Assembly: GCA_031367105.1 (NCBI GenBank)
Contig: JANLPG010000095.1
Location: 32,387 to 96,386, forward strand
Source: Palsa-1233 sp031367105
GTDB taxonomy: Bacteria > Gemmatimonadota > Gemmatimonadetes > Gemmatimonadales > GWC2-71-9
DNA: 64,000 nt
Direction of reading: 5' to 3'
The position numbers and the translations under genes were made by a program. Positions 8,435-16,309 of this stretch are shown here, one piece after another (the stretch's first letter is position 1; the number at the start of each line of letters is the position of its first letter). The notes beneath the pieces were generated by a model. The model searched no databases and had not been told where the DNA came from. It was given only the letters and a program-made list of their open reading frames with translations.

Positions 8435-9070
8435 ATGCACTCTCGCAAGATCGCCGACTCCACGGTCCGCCGCTTGGCGATCTACCTGCGCTTTCTGGAG
8501 GAGTTCGACCATCAGGGGCAGGACACGCTCTCCTCCGACGCGCTGGCGCGGCGGGCGGGAACTACGTCGGCGCAGGTTCGGAAGGATCTTTCGTTCTTCG
8601 GATCGTTCGGCAAACGGGGACTGGGCTATGATGTACATGCGCTGGCCGAACGACTTCGCGAGATCCTCGGACTGGTGCGCCGCTACCGGGTCGTGCTGGT
8701 CGGGGCGGGGAGGCTCGCCGGGGCGTTGGTGAAATTTTCGGGATTTGGCGCACGGGGCTTCGACATCGTCGCCGTCGTCGACCAGGACCCCGCCAAGATT
8801 GGCAAGACGTGGGGCGCACTGGTCATTCAAGACGTGGTGAGGCTCGAAACGGTGGTGCGTGACGAACGGATCGACATCGCGATCCTGGTGACGCCGGGTG
8901 ATCCTGCGCAGGGGCTCGTCGATCGCCTTGTCGCCGTCGGGGTCACCGCGATCCTCTCTTTCGCCCCCGTGCAGTTGCAGGTCCCCGATGGCGTCGACGT
9001 CAAGAATGTCAACCTCGCGATCGAGCTGGAGACACTGTCCTATTCACTGCAGCACCGGGTGCACAAATGA
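8435..9070 (+). CDS. rex: Redox-sensing transcriptional repressor Rex
   Basis: A 211-residue NADH-responsive repressor. An N-terminal winged helix (residues ~1-75: ADSTVRRLAIYLRFLEEF, then LARRAGTTSAQVRKDLSFFG and GKRGLGYDV) is followed by a Rossmann domain with VLVGAGRLAGALV (~88-100, GxGxxG type) and the C-terminal domain-swapped helix (VNLAIELETLSYSLQ). Known members repress fermentation and respiration genes when NADH is low. There is no Shine-Dalgarno upstream of the ATG; the Rex operator occupies those bases. Downstream, an exonuclease gene follows after 7 nt. Confidence 0.96.
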   Translation: MHSRKIADSTVRRLAIYLRFLEEFDHQGQDTLSSDALARRAGTTSAQVRKDLSFFGSFGKRGLGYDVHALAERLREILGLVRRYRVVLVGAGRLAGALVKFSGFGARGFDIVAVVDQDPAKIGKTWGALVIQDVVRLETVVRDERIDIAILVTPGDPAQGLVDRLVAVGVTAILSFAPVQLQVPDGVDVKNVNLAIELETLSYSLQHRVHK

Positions 9071-9077
9071 GGCAGGA

Positions 9078-9896
9078 GTGACCGGACTGACCGCCTATCC
9101 CAATGGCACGCTGGTGGAACGCGCGATCGAGCTGATGCAGGGCGGTGCGCTCGACGCGGAGGTCATTGCGGCACGGGTGCTGGGGCTGCCCAATGCGCCA
9201 CGCGCCGTTGCAGAACGACTCGCGACGGCGCTCCTCGGGTCCGACCCGCGGGTGCGGCAGCAGGCAAGTGGGGGCTGGGCGCTGGTCGTCGCGGCGCAGG
9301 GATCGCCACTCCTGGAACAATGTGCCTTCGCTGTCGTGGACGTCGAGACCACCGGGATGCACGCGTTGGGTGACGATCGAATCACCGAGATCGCGGTCGT
9401 GGTGGTCGAAGGAACCCGGCGGGAGGTCGTCTTCGACTCGCTGGTCAATCCCGGCCGCTCCATCCCTGGGCGCATCACCGAGCTGACTGGCATCTCGGAT
9501 GCGATGGTCGCCACCGCGCCACTGTTCAGCCAGATCGCCGACCAGGTTGTGGCGGCGCTGGCGGGTCGTGTCTTCGTGGCACATAATGCGCGCTTCGACT
9601 GGGGCTTCGTAGGCGCTGAGGTCAAGCGGAGTCGAGACCTGGCGCTCGACGGCCCGCGCCTCTGCACGGTGCGCCTCGCCCGCCGACTGGTGCGCAACGA
9701 GCCCTCCTACTCGCTCGGTGCGCTTGCCGTGCGCTTCGGGCTCGAGTTCGCTGCGCGCCACCGTGCCGCCGGTGACGCGATGGTCACCGGGATGCTGCTG
9801 CAGCGCCTGCTCGACTCCGCGCGCGATCTGGGCGCGCACACGCTGGCCGAGCTCGAGCTGCTGCATCGCACGCCCGTCAGCGAGCTTCCGGGATGA
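9078..9896 (+). CDS. DnaQ-like 3'-5' exonuclease (DEDDh family)
   Basis: The 272-residue product has an N-terminal ~85-residue segment rich in small helices, then an exonuclease domain: ExoI FAVVDVETTG (Asp/Glu pair), ExoII VAHNARFDWGF, ExoIII HRAAGDAM (His and Asp). This is the epsilon-subunit/DnaQ fold; it may act in proofreading or RNA/DNA trimming. The GTG at 9078 is preceded by an AGGCAGGA Shine-Dalgarno, and upstream codons would run back into rex. The N-terminal segment is unusual for a lone epsilon subunit. Ends overlapping the MBL gene (ATGA). Confidence 0.85.
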   Translation: MTGLTAYPNGTLVERAIELMQGGALDAEVIAARVLGLPNAPRAVAERLATALLGSDPRVRQQASGGWALVVAAQGSPLLEQCAFAVVDVETTGMHALGDDRITEIAVVVVEGTRREVVFDSLVNPGRSIPGRITELTGISDAMVATAPLFSQIADQVVAALAGRVFVAHNARFDWGFVGAEVKRSRDLALDGPRLCTVRLARRLVRNEPSYSLGALAVRFGLEFAARHRAAGDAMVTGMLLQRLLDSARDLGAHTLAELELLHRTPVSELPG

Positions 9897-10789
9897 GTGG
9901 CGTCACCACATTCACGATCGGTCGACTCACCGTGCACGCCCTCGAAGGCGGGCAGCAGCGCCTCGATGGTGGTGCCATGTTTGGCGTCGTGCCGAAGCCG
10001 CTCTGGGAGCGTCGGATCGCGCCCGATCCGAGGAACCGGATCACCCTGGCGATGCGCGCGTTGCTGATCGAGCACGACGACGGCTTGGTGCTGGTCGAGA
10101 CGGCACTCGGGAACAAGGAGGGGGAGAAGTTCCGCGACATCTACGGGATCGAGAACAGTGGCGCCGACGGGCGCACGACGCTCGAAGACTCGCTTGCCCT
10201 GCTTGGGCATTCACCGGCCGATATTCGCACCGTCCTCAACACGCACCTCCATTTCGACCACGCCGGTGGCGACACCTTCATCGCGGCTGACGATCCGGAG
10301 CGGCGGGTCCAGCTGGCGTTTCCCAACGCGACCTATGTGACTCACCGTCGCGAATTCGAATGGGCTACGCATACGAACGAGCGCACCCACGCCAGCTACA
10401 TCCCGCACAACTTCCTCCCGGTCGTGGAGGCCGGGAAGTTCCGGTTCCTCGAGGGCCCTGCCGGCACTGTGGTGCCGGGAGTGCGGGTGATCGTGACGCC
10501 GGGACACGTGCCGTGGCACCTCTCGGTCCTGATCGAGAGCGCGGGAGAGGCGCTGCTCTTTCCGGCCGACGTGGTGCCCACGGCACACCATCTCCCCCTC
10601 GCCTGGATCATGGGCTATGACGTGGAGCCACTGCGGACAATGGAGAGCAAGCGGGCGCTCTTCTACCGCGGGATGGCCGAGGGGTGGCGGATTGTCTTCA
10701 CCCACGACGCCGAGACGGTGGGTGGGCGGCTGGTCGCTGGGGAGCGGGGAACAGAGCTGGCAGAGGTGGTGCGGGCACCAGGAGCGTGA
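9893..10789 (+). CDS. MBL-fold metallo-hydrolase
   Basis: A 298-residue metallo-beta-lactamase-fold enzyme. The metal motif THLHFDHAG (HxHxDH) is at ~117-125, a later VTPGHVPWHLSV supplies the next His, and FPADVVPT supplies the bridging Asp. The N-terminal layout (long loop before LLIEHDDGLVLVETAL) resembles the lactonase/methyl-parathion-hydrolase-like branch rather than glyoxalase II. Substrate cannot be told from sequence. The ATG overlaps the exonuclease stop. Last gene before the infC promoter. Confidence 0.85.
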   Translation: MSGVTTFTIGRLTVHALEGGQQRLDGGAMFGVVPKPLWERRIAPDPRNRITLAMRALLIEHDDGLVLVETALGNKEGEKFRDIYGIENSGADGRTTLEDSLALLGHSPADIRTVLNTHLHFDHAGGDTFIAADDPERRVQLAFPNATYVTHRREFEWATHTNERTHASYIPHNFLPVVEAGKFRFLEGPAGTVVPGVRVIVTPGHVPWHLSVLIESAGEALLFPADVVPTAHHLPLAWIMGYDVEPLRTMESKRALFYRGMAEGWRIVFTHDAETVGGRLVAGERGTELAEVVRAPGA

Positions 10790-10821
10790 AACCGTCCGTT
10801 CCACCTCGGAACGCAGACCTC

Positions 10822-10850
10822 TTGACCGAGCGATCGGGTTCCACTAGGAT
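10822..10850 (+). promoter_or_regulatory. Sigma-70-type promoter of the infC operon
   Basis: TTGACC (10822-10827), 17 bp, TAGGAT (10845-10850). Both hexamers and the spacing are good. It lies 32 bp past the previous stop and fires into a ~170-nt structured leader before infC. Confidence 0.75.
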
Positions 10851-10962
10851 TGTCCCCGTTCAAGTGAGTGGGAAACCACTCCACCCCGAGCCGGCAGGAG
10901 ATGGCGAATGGGTCCGAAGAGTCATAAGCATCCACGCCTCCGGGCGTGCGGTGCGCCTCTAC
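10851..10962 (+). other. Structured 5' leader of infC operon (first part)
   Basis: Untranslated leader with two perfect 6-bp hairpins: GAGTGG-GAAA-CCACTC at 10866-10881 (a GNRA tetraloop) and CACGCC-TCCG-GGCGTG at 10933-10948. Together with the terminator just downstream this looks like an attenuation-controlled ribosomal leader. In Bacillus and relatives the same operon is attenuated by L20 binding, but no sequence match to that RNA was tested. Confidence 0.55.
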
Positions 10963-10996
10963 GGACACCCCGCCACCAGTGGGGTGTCCTTTTTTT
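10963..10996 (+). terminator. Intrinsic terminator/attenuator upstream of infC
   Basis: Perfect 9-bp stem GGACACCCC (10963-10971) with GGGGTGTCC (10981-10989), 9-nt loop, followed by seven T (10990-10996). It stands between the promoter and infC, so it should act as a conditional terminator rather than as an operon end. Confidence 0.85.
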
Positions 10997-11015
10997 CTGG
11001 TCTCCGAACGAGGGA

Positions 11016-11060
11016 ATGGCCCACTGTCCAGCTTCGAGCGTGAGCGTCGAGTTCGAGTGA
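11016..11060 (+). CDS. Possible 14-codon upstream ORF before infC
   Basis: ATG at 11016 reads MAHCPASSVSVEFE then TGA at 11058-11060, overlapping an in-frame infC GTG at 11057 as GTGA. GAGGGA (11010-11015) abuts the ATG, which is poor spacing for it but good spacing (8 nt) for the CTG at 11024 in the infC frame. It may be a coupling peptide or just chance. Confidence 0.25.
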   Translation: MAHCPASSVSVEFE

Positions 11061-11545
11061 ATCGGCAGATCCGGATTTCGCCGGTTCGCGTGGTGACCGC
11101 GGAAGGAGAACAGCTCGGCGTCCTCTCGATCGAAGAGGCGTTGGCAGCCGCAGCGGAACGTGGACTCGACCTGGTCGAAGTCGCGCCGATGGCCCGCCCG
11201 CCCGTGGTCAAGATCATGGACTACGGCAAGTACAAGTTCGAGGAAGCCAAGGCAGCTCGGGCGGCCAAGAAGAAGCAGCACGTGATTCACCTGAAGGAAG
11301 TGAAGTACCGGCCCGGGATCGACGACCACGATTTCGACTTCAAGACCCGCCACGCCCGGGAGTTCCTTGGCGAAGGGAACAAGGTGAAGGTCACAATGAT
11401 GTTCCGCGGTCGACAGATCGCGCACACGGAGCTGGGGAAAGCGGTCCTCGACCGCGTCGCCGCAGCCCTCGTTGATATCGGCAAGGTCGAGCAGGATGCC
11501 AAGCTCGATGGCCGAAACATGATCATGGTGCTTGCGCCGAAATAG
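11024..11545 (+). CDS. infC: Translation initiation factor IF-3
   Basis: Binds the 30S subunit and polices start-codon choice. The protein reads VNRQIRISPVRVV, EGEQLGVLSIEEALAAA, KIMDYGKYKFEEAK in the N-domain and KVKVTMMFRGRQIAHTELG in the C-domain, all classic. Start codon is unclear. GTG 11057 gives 162 residues but has no Shine-Dalgarno. CTG 11024 lies 8 nt after GAGGGA and gives 173 residues, close to the usual family length. infC is known to use rare start codons in other bacteria (AUU in E. coli) for self-control. Gene identity is sure, start is not. Confidence 0.93.
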   Translation: MSSFERERRVRVNRQIRISPVRVVTAEGEQLGVLSIEEALAAAAERGLDLVEVAPMARPPVVKIMDYGKYKFEEAKAARAAKKKQHVIHLKEVKYRPGIDDHDFDFKTRHAREFLGEGNKVKVTMMFRGRQIAHTELGKAVLDRVAAALVDIGKVEQDAKLDGRNMIMVLAPK

Positions 11546-11575
11546 GCGTGGCCCCGAACTAGGACGGAGACGAGT

Positions 11576-11770
11576 ATGCCAAAGCAGAAAACCAAGCGCG
11601 CCGCGATGAAGCGCTTCAAGGTGACCGGCAGCGGGAAGATCAAGCGTGGCCGCGCCAACAAGCGTCACATCCTGACGAAGAAGACGACCAAGCGGAAGAG
11701 CCAGCTCGGCAAGTCAGCCCTGGTCAGCTCCGCCGATTATCGTCGTACCATCAAGCTGCTTCAGGCCTGA
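11576..11770 (+). CDS. rpmI: 50S ribosomal protein L35
   Basis: A 64-residue, very basic protein (MPKQKTKRAAMKRFKVTGSG start, AxKRH and KRK stretches), normal length for L35. It lies 30 bp after infC with a GGACGGAGACGAG Shine-Dalgarno-like run and is followed 12 bp later by rplT in the standard infC-rpmI-rplT order. Confidence 0.97.
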   Translation: MPKQKTKRAAMKRFKVTGSGKIKRGRANKRHILTKKTTKRKSQLGKSALVSSADYRRTIKLLQA

Positions 11771-11782
11771 GGAGAGTAGACC

Positions 11783-12139
11783 ATGCCACGCGTAACCAAC
11801 GGGCCGGCGCACCACGCCCGCAAGAAGAAGATCATGGAGGCGGCCAAGGGCGGCTTCGGCGCCCGCAGCAAGCTGTACAAGGCCGCCAAGGAAAATGTCG
11901 AGCGCGGGCTGGCCTATGCCTATCGCGATCGTCGCAAGAAGAAGGGAGATTTCCGGACCCTGTGGATCACGCGCATCGGTGCCGCAGCCCGGATGCACGA
12001 GCTTTCGTACTCGCGCCTGATGTTCGGCCTCAAGCAGGCTGGCGTCGAGATCAATCGGAAGGTGCTCGCGGACCTTGCCGTGCACGACGCCGAGGCCTTT
12101 GCGAAGCTGGCTGAGGTCGCGAAGTCCCATCAGGGCTGA
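11783..12139 (+). CDS. rplT: 50S ribosomal protein L20
   Basis: A 118-residue L20: MPRVTNGPAHHARKKKIMEA opening (family 'MPRVKRGV..RHKKIL'), a long basic helix, then YRDRRKKKGDFRTLWITRI and LSYSRLMFGLKQAGVEINRK. Needed for early 50S assembly. In other bacteria L20 represses its own operon; the leader ahead of infC is the place to look for that here. Confidence 0.97.
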   Translation: MPRVTNGPAHHARKKKIMEAAKGGFGARSKLYKAAKENVERGLAYAYRDRRKKKGDFRTLWITRIGAAARMHELSYSRLMFGLKQAGVEINRKVLADLAVHDAEAFAKLAEVAKSHQG

Positions 12140-12171
12140 TTCGCCCGCATTGTTGTGACTCTCGTGGGGCC

Positions 12172-12193
12172 GGCCGTCGCTGTACGGACGGCC
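12172..12193 (+). terminator. Stem-loop between rplT and pheS
   Basis: GGCCGTC (12172-12178) pairs with GACGGCC (12187-12193) around an 8-nt loop; GGTTTT follows 7 nt later (12201-12206). It could be a weak terminator separating the ribosomal genes from pheST or just an mRNA-end hairpin. Confidence 0.4.
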
Positions 12194-12229
12194 CCGCGCC
12201 GGTTTTCGCAGTTCCCGTCCGGAGCCCGC

Positions 12230-13294
12230 GTGCCCGTGTCTGATCACCCCTCCTTGCAGTCCCTGCGTGACCGCCTCGCGGCGGTCGAGATCCTTGACGC
12301 CGCCTCGCTCGAGGCCGAGGAGATCGCGGTCCTCGGGCGGAAGCAGGGCGAACTCACGCAGCAACTGAAGCGGCTTGCCACGCTCCCGATCGAGGAGCGG
12401 CGCGCCCTGGGCGCGGCGTTCAACCAGTTGAAGCTGGAATTCGAAACCGCCTTCGTGGCACGCCGACGCGTGCTGGATGGAGCGCTGCGGGCGCACGATC
12501 CTGCGATCACCGATCTCACGATGCCCGGTCGCTCGACCTGGGACGGTACCCGTCATCCGGTGACGCTCGTGGTGGAGGAGATCGTCGCGATCTTCGCAGC
12601 GCTCGGCTTCTCGGTCGCGCTGGGGCCGGAAGTGGAGAGCGAGGCGCTGAACTTCGCCGCCCTGAACTTCCCGCCAGACCATCCGGCGATGGATTTGCAC
12701 GACACCCTCTATCTCGACCCTGACGGGCACCACCGTCCCGTTGGTGATCGCCTGTTGCTGCGGACCCACACCTCGCCGGTTCAGATTCGCGTGATGCAAG
12801 CCGGTCCACCCCCGTATCGAGTGGTGATTCCCGGCATCGTCTATCGCAACGACCCCTTCGATCCATCGCACGCGCCTGCCTTCTCGCAGATCGAAGGACT
12901 TGCGGTGGATGAGGGAATGACCTTCGTCGATCTCAAGGCGACGCTGGCCCACTTTGCTCGAACATTTCTCGGCAGCAGCACGCGCGTGCGCTTCCGGCCC
13001 TCGTACTTTCCGTTCACCGAACCGTCTGCCGAGATGGACGTTGGCTGCGCGATTTGTGGAGGGGCGGGGTGCGGCGCCTGCAAGGGCAGTGGCTGGATGG
13101 AGATTCTCGGCTGCGGAATGGTGCACGAGAATGTCCTCCGCAATTGCAACATTGACGCCGAGCGGTATACGGGTTTCGCCTTCGGGATGGGACCACAGCG
13201 CATCGCGATGCAGCGCTATGCCCTGCCAGACATCCGGCTGCTGTACGCCGGCGATATGCGCTTCCTGACGCAGTTCGGGAGGCTCGGTCGATGA
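12230..13294 (+). CDS. pheS: Phenylalanyl-tRNA synthetase alpha subunit
   Basis: Catalytic subunit of the (alpha-beta)2 enzyme. The N-terminal coiled arm (LQSLRDRLAAVEILDAASLE..) is followed by the class II core: motif 1 around RHPVTLVVEEI with GFSVALGPEVE, motif 2 YRNDPFDPSHAPAFSQIEGL, and motif 3 FGMGPQRIAMQRY. RPSYFPFTEPSAEMDV is present too. The GTG at 12230 has GGAG 5 nt upstream; GTG 12236 is an alternative. Length ~354 is normal. The stop overlaps pheT (ATGA). Confidence 0.97.
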   Translation: MPVSDHPSLQSLRDRLAAVEILDAASLEAEEIAVLGRKQGELTQQLKRLATLPIEERRALGAAFNQLKLEFETAFVARRRVLDGALRAHDPAITDLTMPGRSTWDGTRHPVTLVVEEIVAIFAALGFSVALGPEVESEALNFAALNFPPDHPAMDLHDTLYLDPDGHHRPVGDRLLLRTHTSPVQIRVMQAGPPPYRVVIPGIVYRNDPFDPSHAPAFSQIEGLAVDEGMTFVDLKATLAHFARTFLGSSTRVRFRPSYFPFTEPSAEMDVGCAICGGAGCGACKGSGWMEILGCGMVHENVLRNCNIDAERYTGFAFGMGPQRIAMQRYALPDIRLLYAGDMRFLTQFGRLGR

Positions 13295-15669
13295 AGGTCT
13301 CCCGTCGTTGGCTCGAGGCGTTTCTCCGGCGCCCCCTCGATTCGGGCGATATCGCGGCGCGGCTCGCAATGCTCGGCGCCCCGGTGGATGCCATCGACCC
13401 GGTCGGCGCCGACCTGGGTGCCATTGTCGTCGCGCTGGTAACGGCGGTGCGCCCGCACCCGAACGCCGAGAAGCTTCGAGTCACGACCGTCGACGACGGG
13501 AGCGGCACGCTGTTCTCGGTGGTCTGCGGTGCGCCCAACGTGACCGCTGGGAGCAAGTATCCCTTTGCCCGGCTGGGCACGACGATGCCGAGTGGCGTGG
13601 TGATCGAGCGGCGCAAGTTGCGCGGCGAACCATCCGAAGGGATGTTGTGCTCGGCGCGCGAGCTTGGGCTCGGAAGCGATCACGATGGGCTCCTCACCCT
13701 CCACACCGATGCCGCTCCCGGCACCGCGCTGTCGACCGTACTGGATATTACGGACGAACAGCTCGATATCGACGTCACCCCGAACCGTCCAGACCTGCTG
13801 AGCCACAAGGGCGTCGCGCGGGAACTCGCCACGTCGTACGGCATTCCGTTCCGCCTCCCGGAGATTCCGGAACTGGCCGATGTCGACTTGCCGCCGCCGG
13901 TGCGCTACGTCGACGAGGCGGTGGTCGGCGGGATTCGCCTCGCCATCGCCGACCCCGAGGGCTGCGGCCGTTTTCTTGCGGCCGTCATCCGCGGCGTCAA
14001 GGTGGGCCCCTCCCCGGAGTGGCTGCAGCGTCGGCTCGCCAGCGTCGGCGCGCGCTCGATCAACAACATCGTCGACGCCACGAATTACATCCTGCTCGAG
14101 CTGAACCAGCCGACCCACGCCTACGATGCGGCGACACTGCGCGGCCCGGCCATCATCGCGCGGTCGGCTGGCCCCGGCGAATCCGTTGTGACCCTCGACG
14201 GTGTCCGTCGGGATCTTGCCGAAGGTGCGCTTGTCATCGCCGATGCCGAGCGCGTGATCGGCATTGCCGGAGTGATGGGAGGCCGTGAGACCGAGGTCAC
14301 TGCGGGCACCACGGATGTCTTCCTCGAGTGCGCCTGGTTCGAGCCGTCACGCGTGCGCAAGACGCGACGCCTCGCGGGACTCGCCACCGAAGCGTCGCAG
14401 CGCTTTGAGCGCGGCACCGATCGCTGGGGTGCCGTCGATGCATTCCGCCGTTGCATTCGGCTGATGCTCTCCGTGGCCGGCGGCACGGTCGATGGTCCAA
14501 CCGTGGATTGTGTCCCCGTTCCGGCGTTCCCGCCGCGAATTTTTCTGCGTCCGTCACGGGTGGCACAACTGCTCGGTGTCGACCTGCCGTGGATCGAAAT
14601 CGAGAAGCATCTGGTCGCACTCGGCGCCACCGTGGTGCGCAAGCCCGACGACGAACGGATTGCCGTGGATGTACCCGGATGGCGGCCCGACATCACCGCC
14701 GAGATCGATCTGATCGAGGAAATCGCCCGGTTCCACGGCTACGACAACATCCCGACCGACCTGCGCCCGTTCCGCGCCAGCCAGCGACCGGACGACGCGG
14801 CCTGGGGGGCTGCCGCCCGGATGCGGATCGGGCTGGCTGGACTTGGACTCTCCGAAGTCGTGACGCTGCCGATGGTCCGTGATCCGGCGGCGCTCGCCCC
14901 GCGCCTGCTTAATCCGCTCTCGGTCGAACACGGGACGCTCCGGACAGCGCTGGTGCCCTCGCTCATCGGCCAGGTCGAGGCGAATTGGTCCAACCAGGTG
15001 GGCGACGTGCGGCTGTTCGAGGTAGGCACCGTCTTCGCAAACTCGAATCCGGGCGAACCACCACGCGAGGCGATGCACGCCGCATTCGTCGTGACGGGTG
15101 GTCGCCAGCCCGGCCATTGGACCGGGGCGGGGAAGTCGGTCCCCTGGGACGTCTGGGATGCCAAGATCGTCTTCGAGCACCTGGTTGCTCTGGCGCAACC
15201 TTCCGCACGGGTCCAAGTTGATGGGGGACAATGGATTGCCCGGGATCCTGAGGGGGACGCGGTTGGCTGGTGCGGCCCGGTTGCCGCGGATGCGCCGCCG
15301 TGGGCCACCGCGCTGTTTGCGGGTGAGGTCACAGTGGCAGAGCGCGCGGCGCAGGCAACTGCCTACCTGCCGGTGCCACCCTTCCCGTCCAGTGCCCGCG
15401 ACCTCGCGCTCCTGGTGCCGCTGCGTCGACCGGTGGTCGACATTACCTCGCTGCTGACGGAGCGTGGGAGCCGGTTCGGACTGGAGTCCGTCAGCGTCGT
15501 GGATGAGTATCGTGGCAAGTCGTTGCCTGAGGGGGTGCGGAGTGTGGCCATCCGCCTCGTGTTCCGGGCTGCGGATCGGACCCTGACCGACACCGAGGTG
15601 GAGCAGGCCGTGCATCGCCTGCGGACTTCGCTGGAGCGTGAGCTTGACATCACCCTACGTTCGTCCTGA
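13291..15669 (+). CDS. pheT: Phenylalanyl-tRNA synthetase beta subunit
   Basis: A 792-residue full-length beta subunit. The N-terminal tRNA-binding (EMAP-like) domain has PHPNAEKLRVTTVDDG and VCGAPNV; the B3/B4 editing domain spans ~210-400 with NNIVDATNYILLELNQPTHAYD; B5 follows (~405-475); then the catalytic-like core and a C-terminal FDX-ACB domain (PPFPSSARDLALLVPL, ending LRTSLERELDITLRS). It supplies tRNA recognition and editing. The ATG overlaps pheS. Confidence 0.97.
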   Translation: MKVSRRWLEAFLRRPLDSGDIAARLAMLGAPVDAIDPVGADLGAIVVALVTAVRPHPNAEKLRVTTVDDGSGTLFSVVCGAPNVTAGSKYPFARLGTTMPSGVVIERRKLRGEPSEGMLCSARELGLGSDHDGLLTLHTDAAPGTALSTVLDITDEQLDIDVTPNRPDLLSHKGVARELATSYGIPFRLPEIPELADVDLPPPVRYVDEAVVGGIRLAIADPEGCGRFLAAVIRGVKVGPSPEWLQRRLASVGARSINNIVDATNYILLELNQPTHAYDAATLRGPAIIARSAGPGESVVTLDGVRRDLAEGALVIADAERVIGIAGVMGGRETEVTAGTTDVFLECAWFEPSRVRKTRRLAGLATEASQRFERGTDRWGAVDAFRRCIRLMLSVAGGTVDGPTVDCVPVPAFPPRIFLRPSRVAQLLGVDLPWIEIEKHLVALGATVVRKPDDERIAVDVPGWRPDITAEIDLIEEIARFHGYDNIPTDLRPFRASQRPDDAAWGAAARMRIGLAGLGLSEVVTLPMVRDPAALAPRLLNPLSVEHGTLRTALVPSLIGQVEANWSNQVGDVRLFEVGTVFANSNPGEPPREAMHAAFVVTGGRQPGHWTGAGKSVPWDVWDAKIVFEHLVALAQPSARVQVDGGQWIARDPEGDAVGWCGPVAADAPPWATALFAGEVTVAERAAQATAYLPVPPFPSSARDLALLVPLRRPVVDITSLLTERGSRFGLESVSVVDEYRGKSLPEGVRSVAIRLVFRAADRTLTDTEVEQAVHRLRTSLERELDITLRSS

Positions 15670-15958
15670 TCGCGCGGCCGTCGGCGAGCTTGAGCGGGTG
15701 CTCCGGCACCTGACGGATGAGCTTGCCGGCTGGCGGCGTCGCTGCCTCAAGGCCGAGGGTGAATTGTCGGGGCTGAAGGCGACGGATGGAATGGTGCCTG
15801 GGGACGACGTGGTCCGGATGCGCGCCCATCTGCTCGATCTCGAACGCGCGAATCTGGATCTCCGTGCGCGGGTCGACCGGGCCCGTGAGGCGTTGCTCCG
15901 GATGCAGCAACGGTTGGCGTTTGTCGAGGGCGAATTCGAACCCGAGGTCCGCGCGTGA
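15638..15958 (+). CDS. Small coiled-coil protein between pheT and zapA
   Basis: About 106 residues, rich in Leu, Arg and Glu with heptad spacing (ELERVLRHLTDELAGWRRRCLKAEGEL; LLDLERANLDLRARVDRAREALLRMQQRL), ending in an acidic tail. No recognised domain. The GTG at 15638 overlaps pheT by 32 bp; a later start is possible. The stop overlaps the zapA start (ATGA-type GTGA), so it is coupled to zapA. Position and build recall division coiled-coil partners of ZapA such as ZapB, but there is no sequence proof. Confidence 0.7.
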   Translation: MSLTSPYVRPDRAAVGELERVLRHLTDELAGWRRRCLKAEGELSGLKATDGMVPGDDVVRMRAHLLDLERANLDLRARVDRAREALLRMQQRLAFVEGEFEPEVRA

Positions 15959-16269
15959 GCGAGACGCCGAAGCACTCTGTCCGGGTGCAGGTTGGCGGCG
16001 AAGAGCTCCTGGTGCGCTCCGAACTGCCGCCGGAGTATACTCGGGAGGTCGCGGCGTACTTCGACGACGCCCTTCGACGCATTCGCGCGATGCTGCCGAC
16101 GATCGAGGCGCACAAGGCCGCCATCCTCGCCGGACTTGCCGTGACGGATGAACTCTTCCGCGCGCGCCGCGCCGATCTCGACGTTGCGGCACGCGTCACC
16201 ACGTTGTCCGAAGAAATGGCCCGCCTGCTGCCGCCTGCGAAGCGCGGGCAGCGCGTCGGCGCAGACTGA
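15955..16269 (+). CDS. zapA: Cell division protein ZapA
   Basis: A 104-residue FtsZ-ring associated protein. The N-terminal beta hairpin (HSVRVQVGGEELLVRSELPP) with an EYTREVAAYFDDALRRI helix and a C-terminal coiled-coil helix (HKAAILAGLAVTDELFRARR..) match the short ZapA family. It promotes FtsZ bundling. The GTG start overlaps the upstream coiled-coil gene. A stem-loop follows before rny. Confidence 0.88.
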   Translation: MSETPKHSVRVQVGGEELLVRSELPPEYTREVAAYFDDALRRIRAMLPTIEAHKAAILAGLAVTDELFRARRADLDVAARVTTLSEEMARLLPPAKRGQRVGAD

Positions 16270-16276
16270 CTGCAAG

Positions 16277-16295
16277 GCGACGCGCAAAGCGTCGC
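16277..16295 (+). other. Stem-loop between zapA and rny
   Basis: Perfect 7-bp stem GCGACGC (16277-16283) with GCGTCGC (16289-16295), loop GCAAA, no T-run. It lies 15 bp before the rny ATG, with ATGGAG-like bases between. It could be an mRNA processing or translation control hairpin. Confidence 0.35.
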
Positions 16296-16309
16296 ATGGA
16301 GCATAGATA

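Noticed and set aside
9893..10789. Naming the MBL-fold protein a quorum-quenching lactonase
   Set aside because: The metal motif is shared by many enzymes; no substrate-specific residue could be confirmed and no quorum-sensing gene is near.
11714..13369. Minus-strand open frame of about 550 codons
   Set aside because: Opposite rplT and pheS, which are clearly real; Arg/His-rich composition typical of shadow frames.
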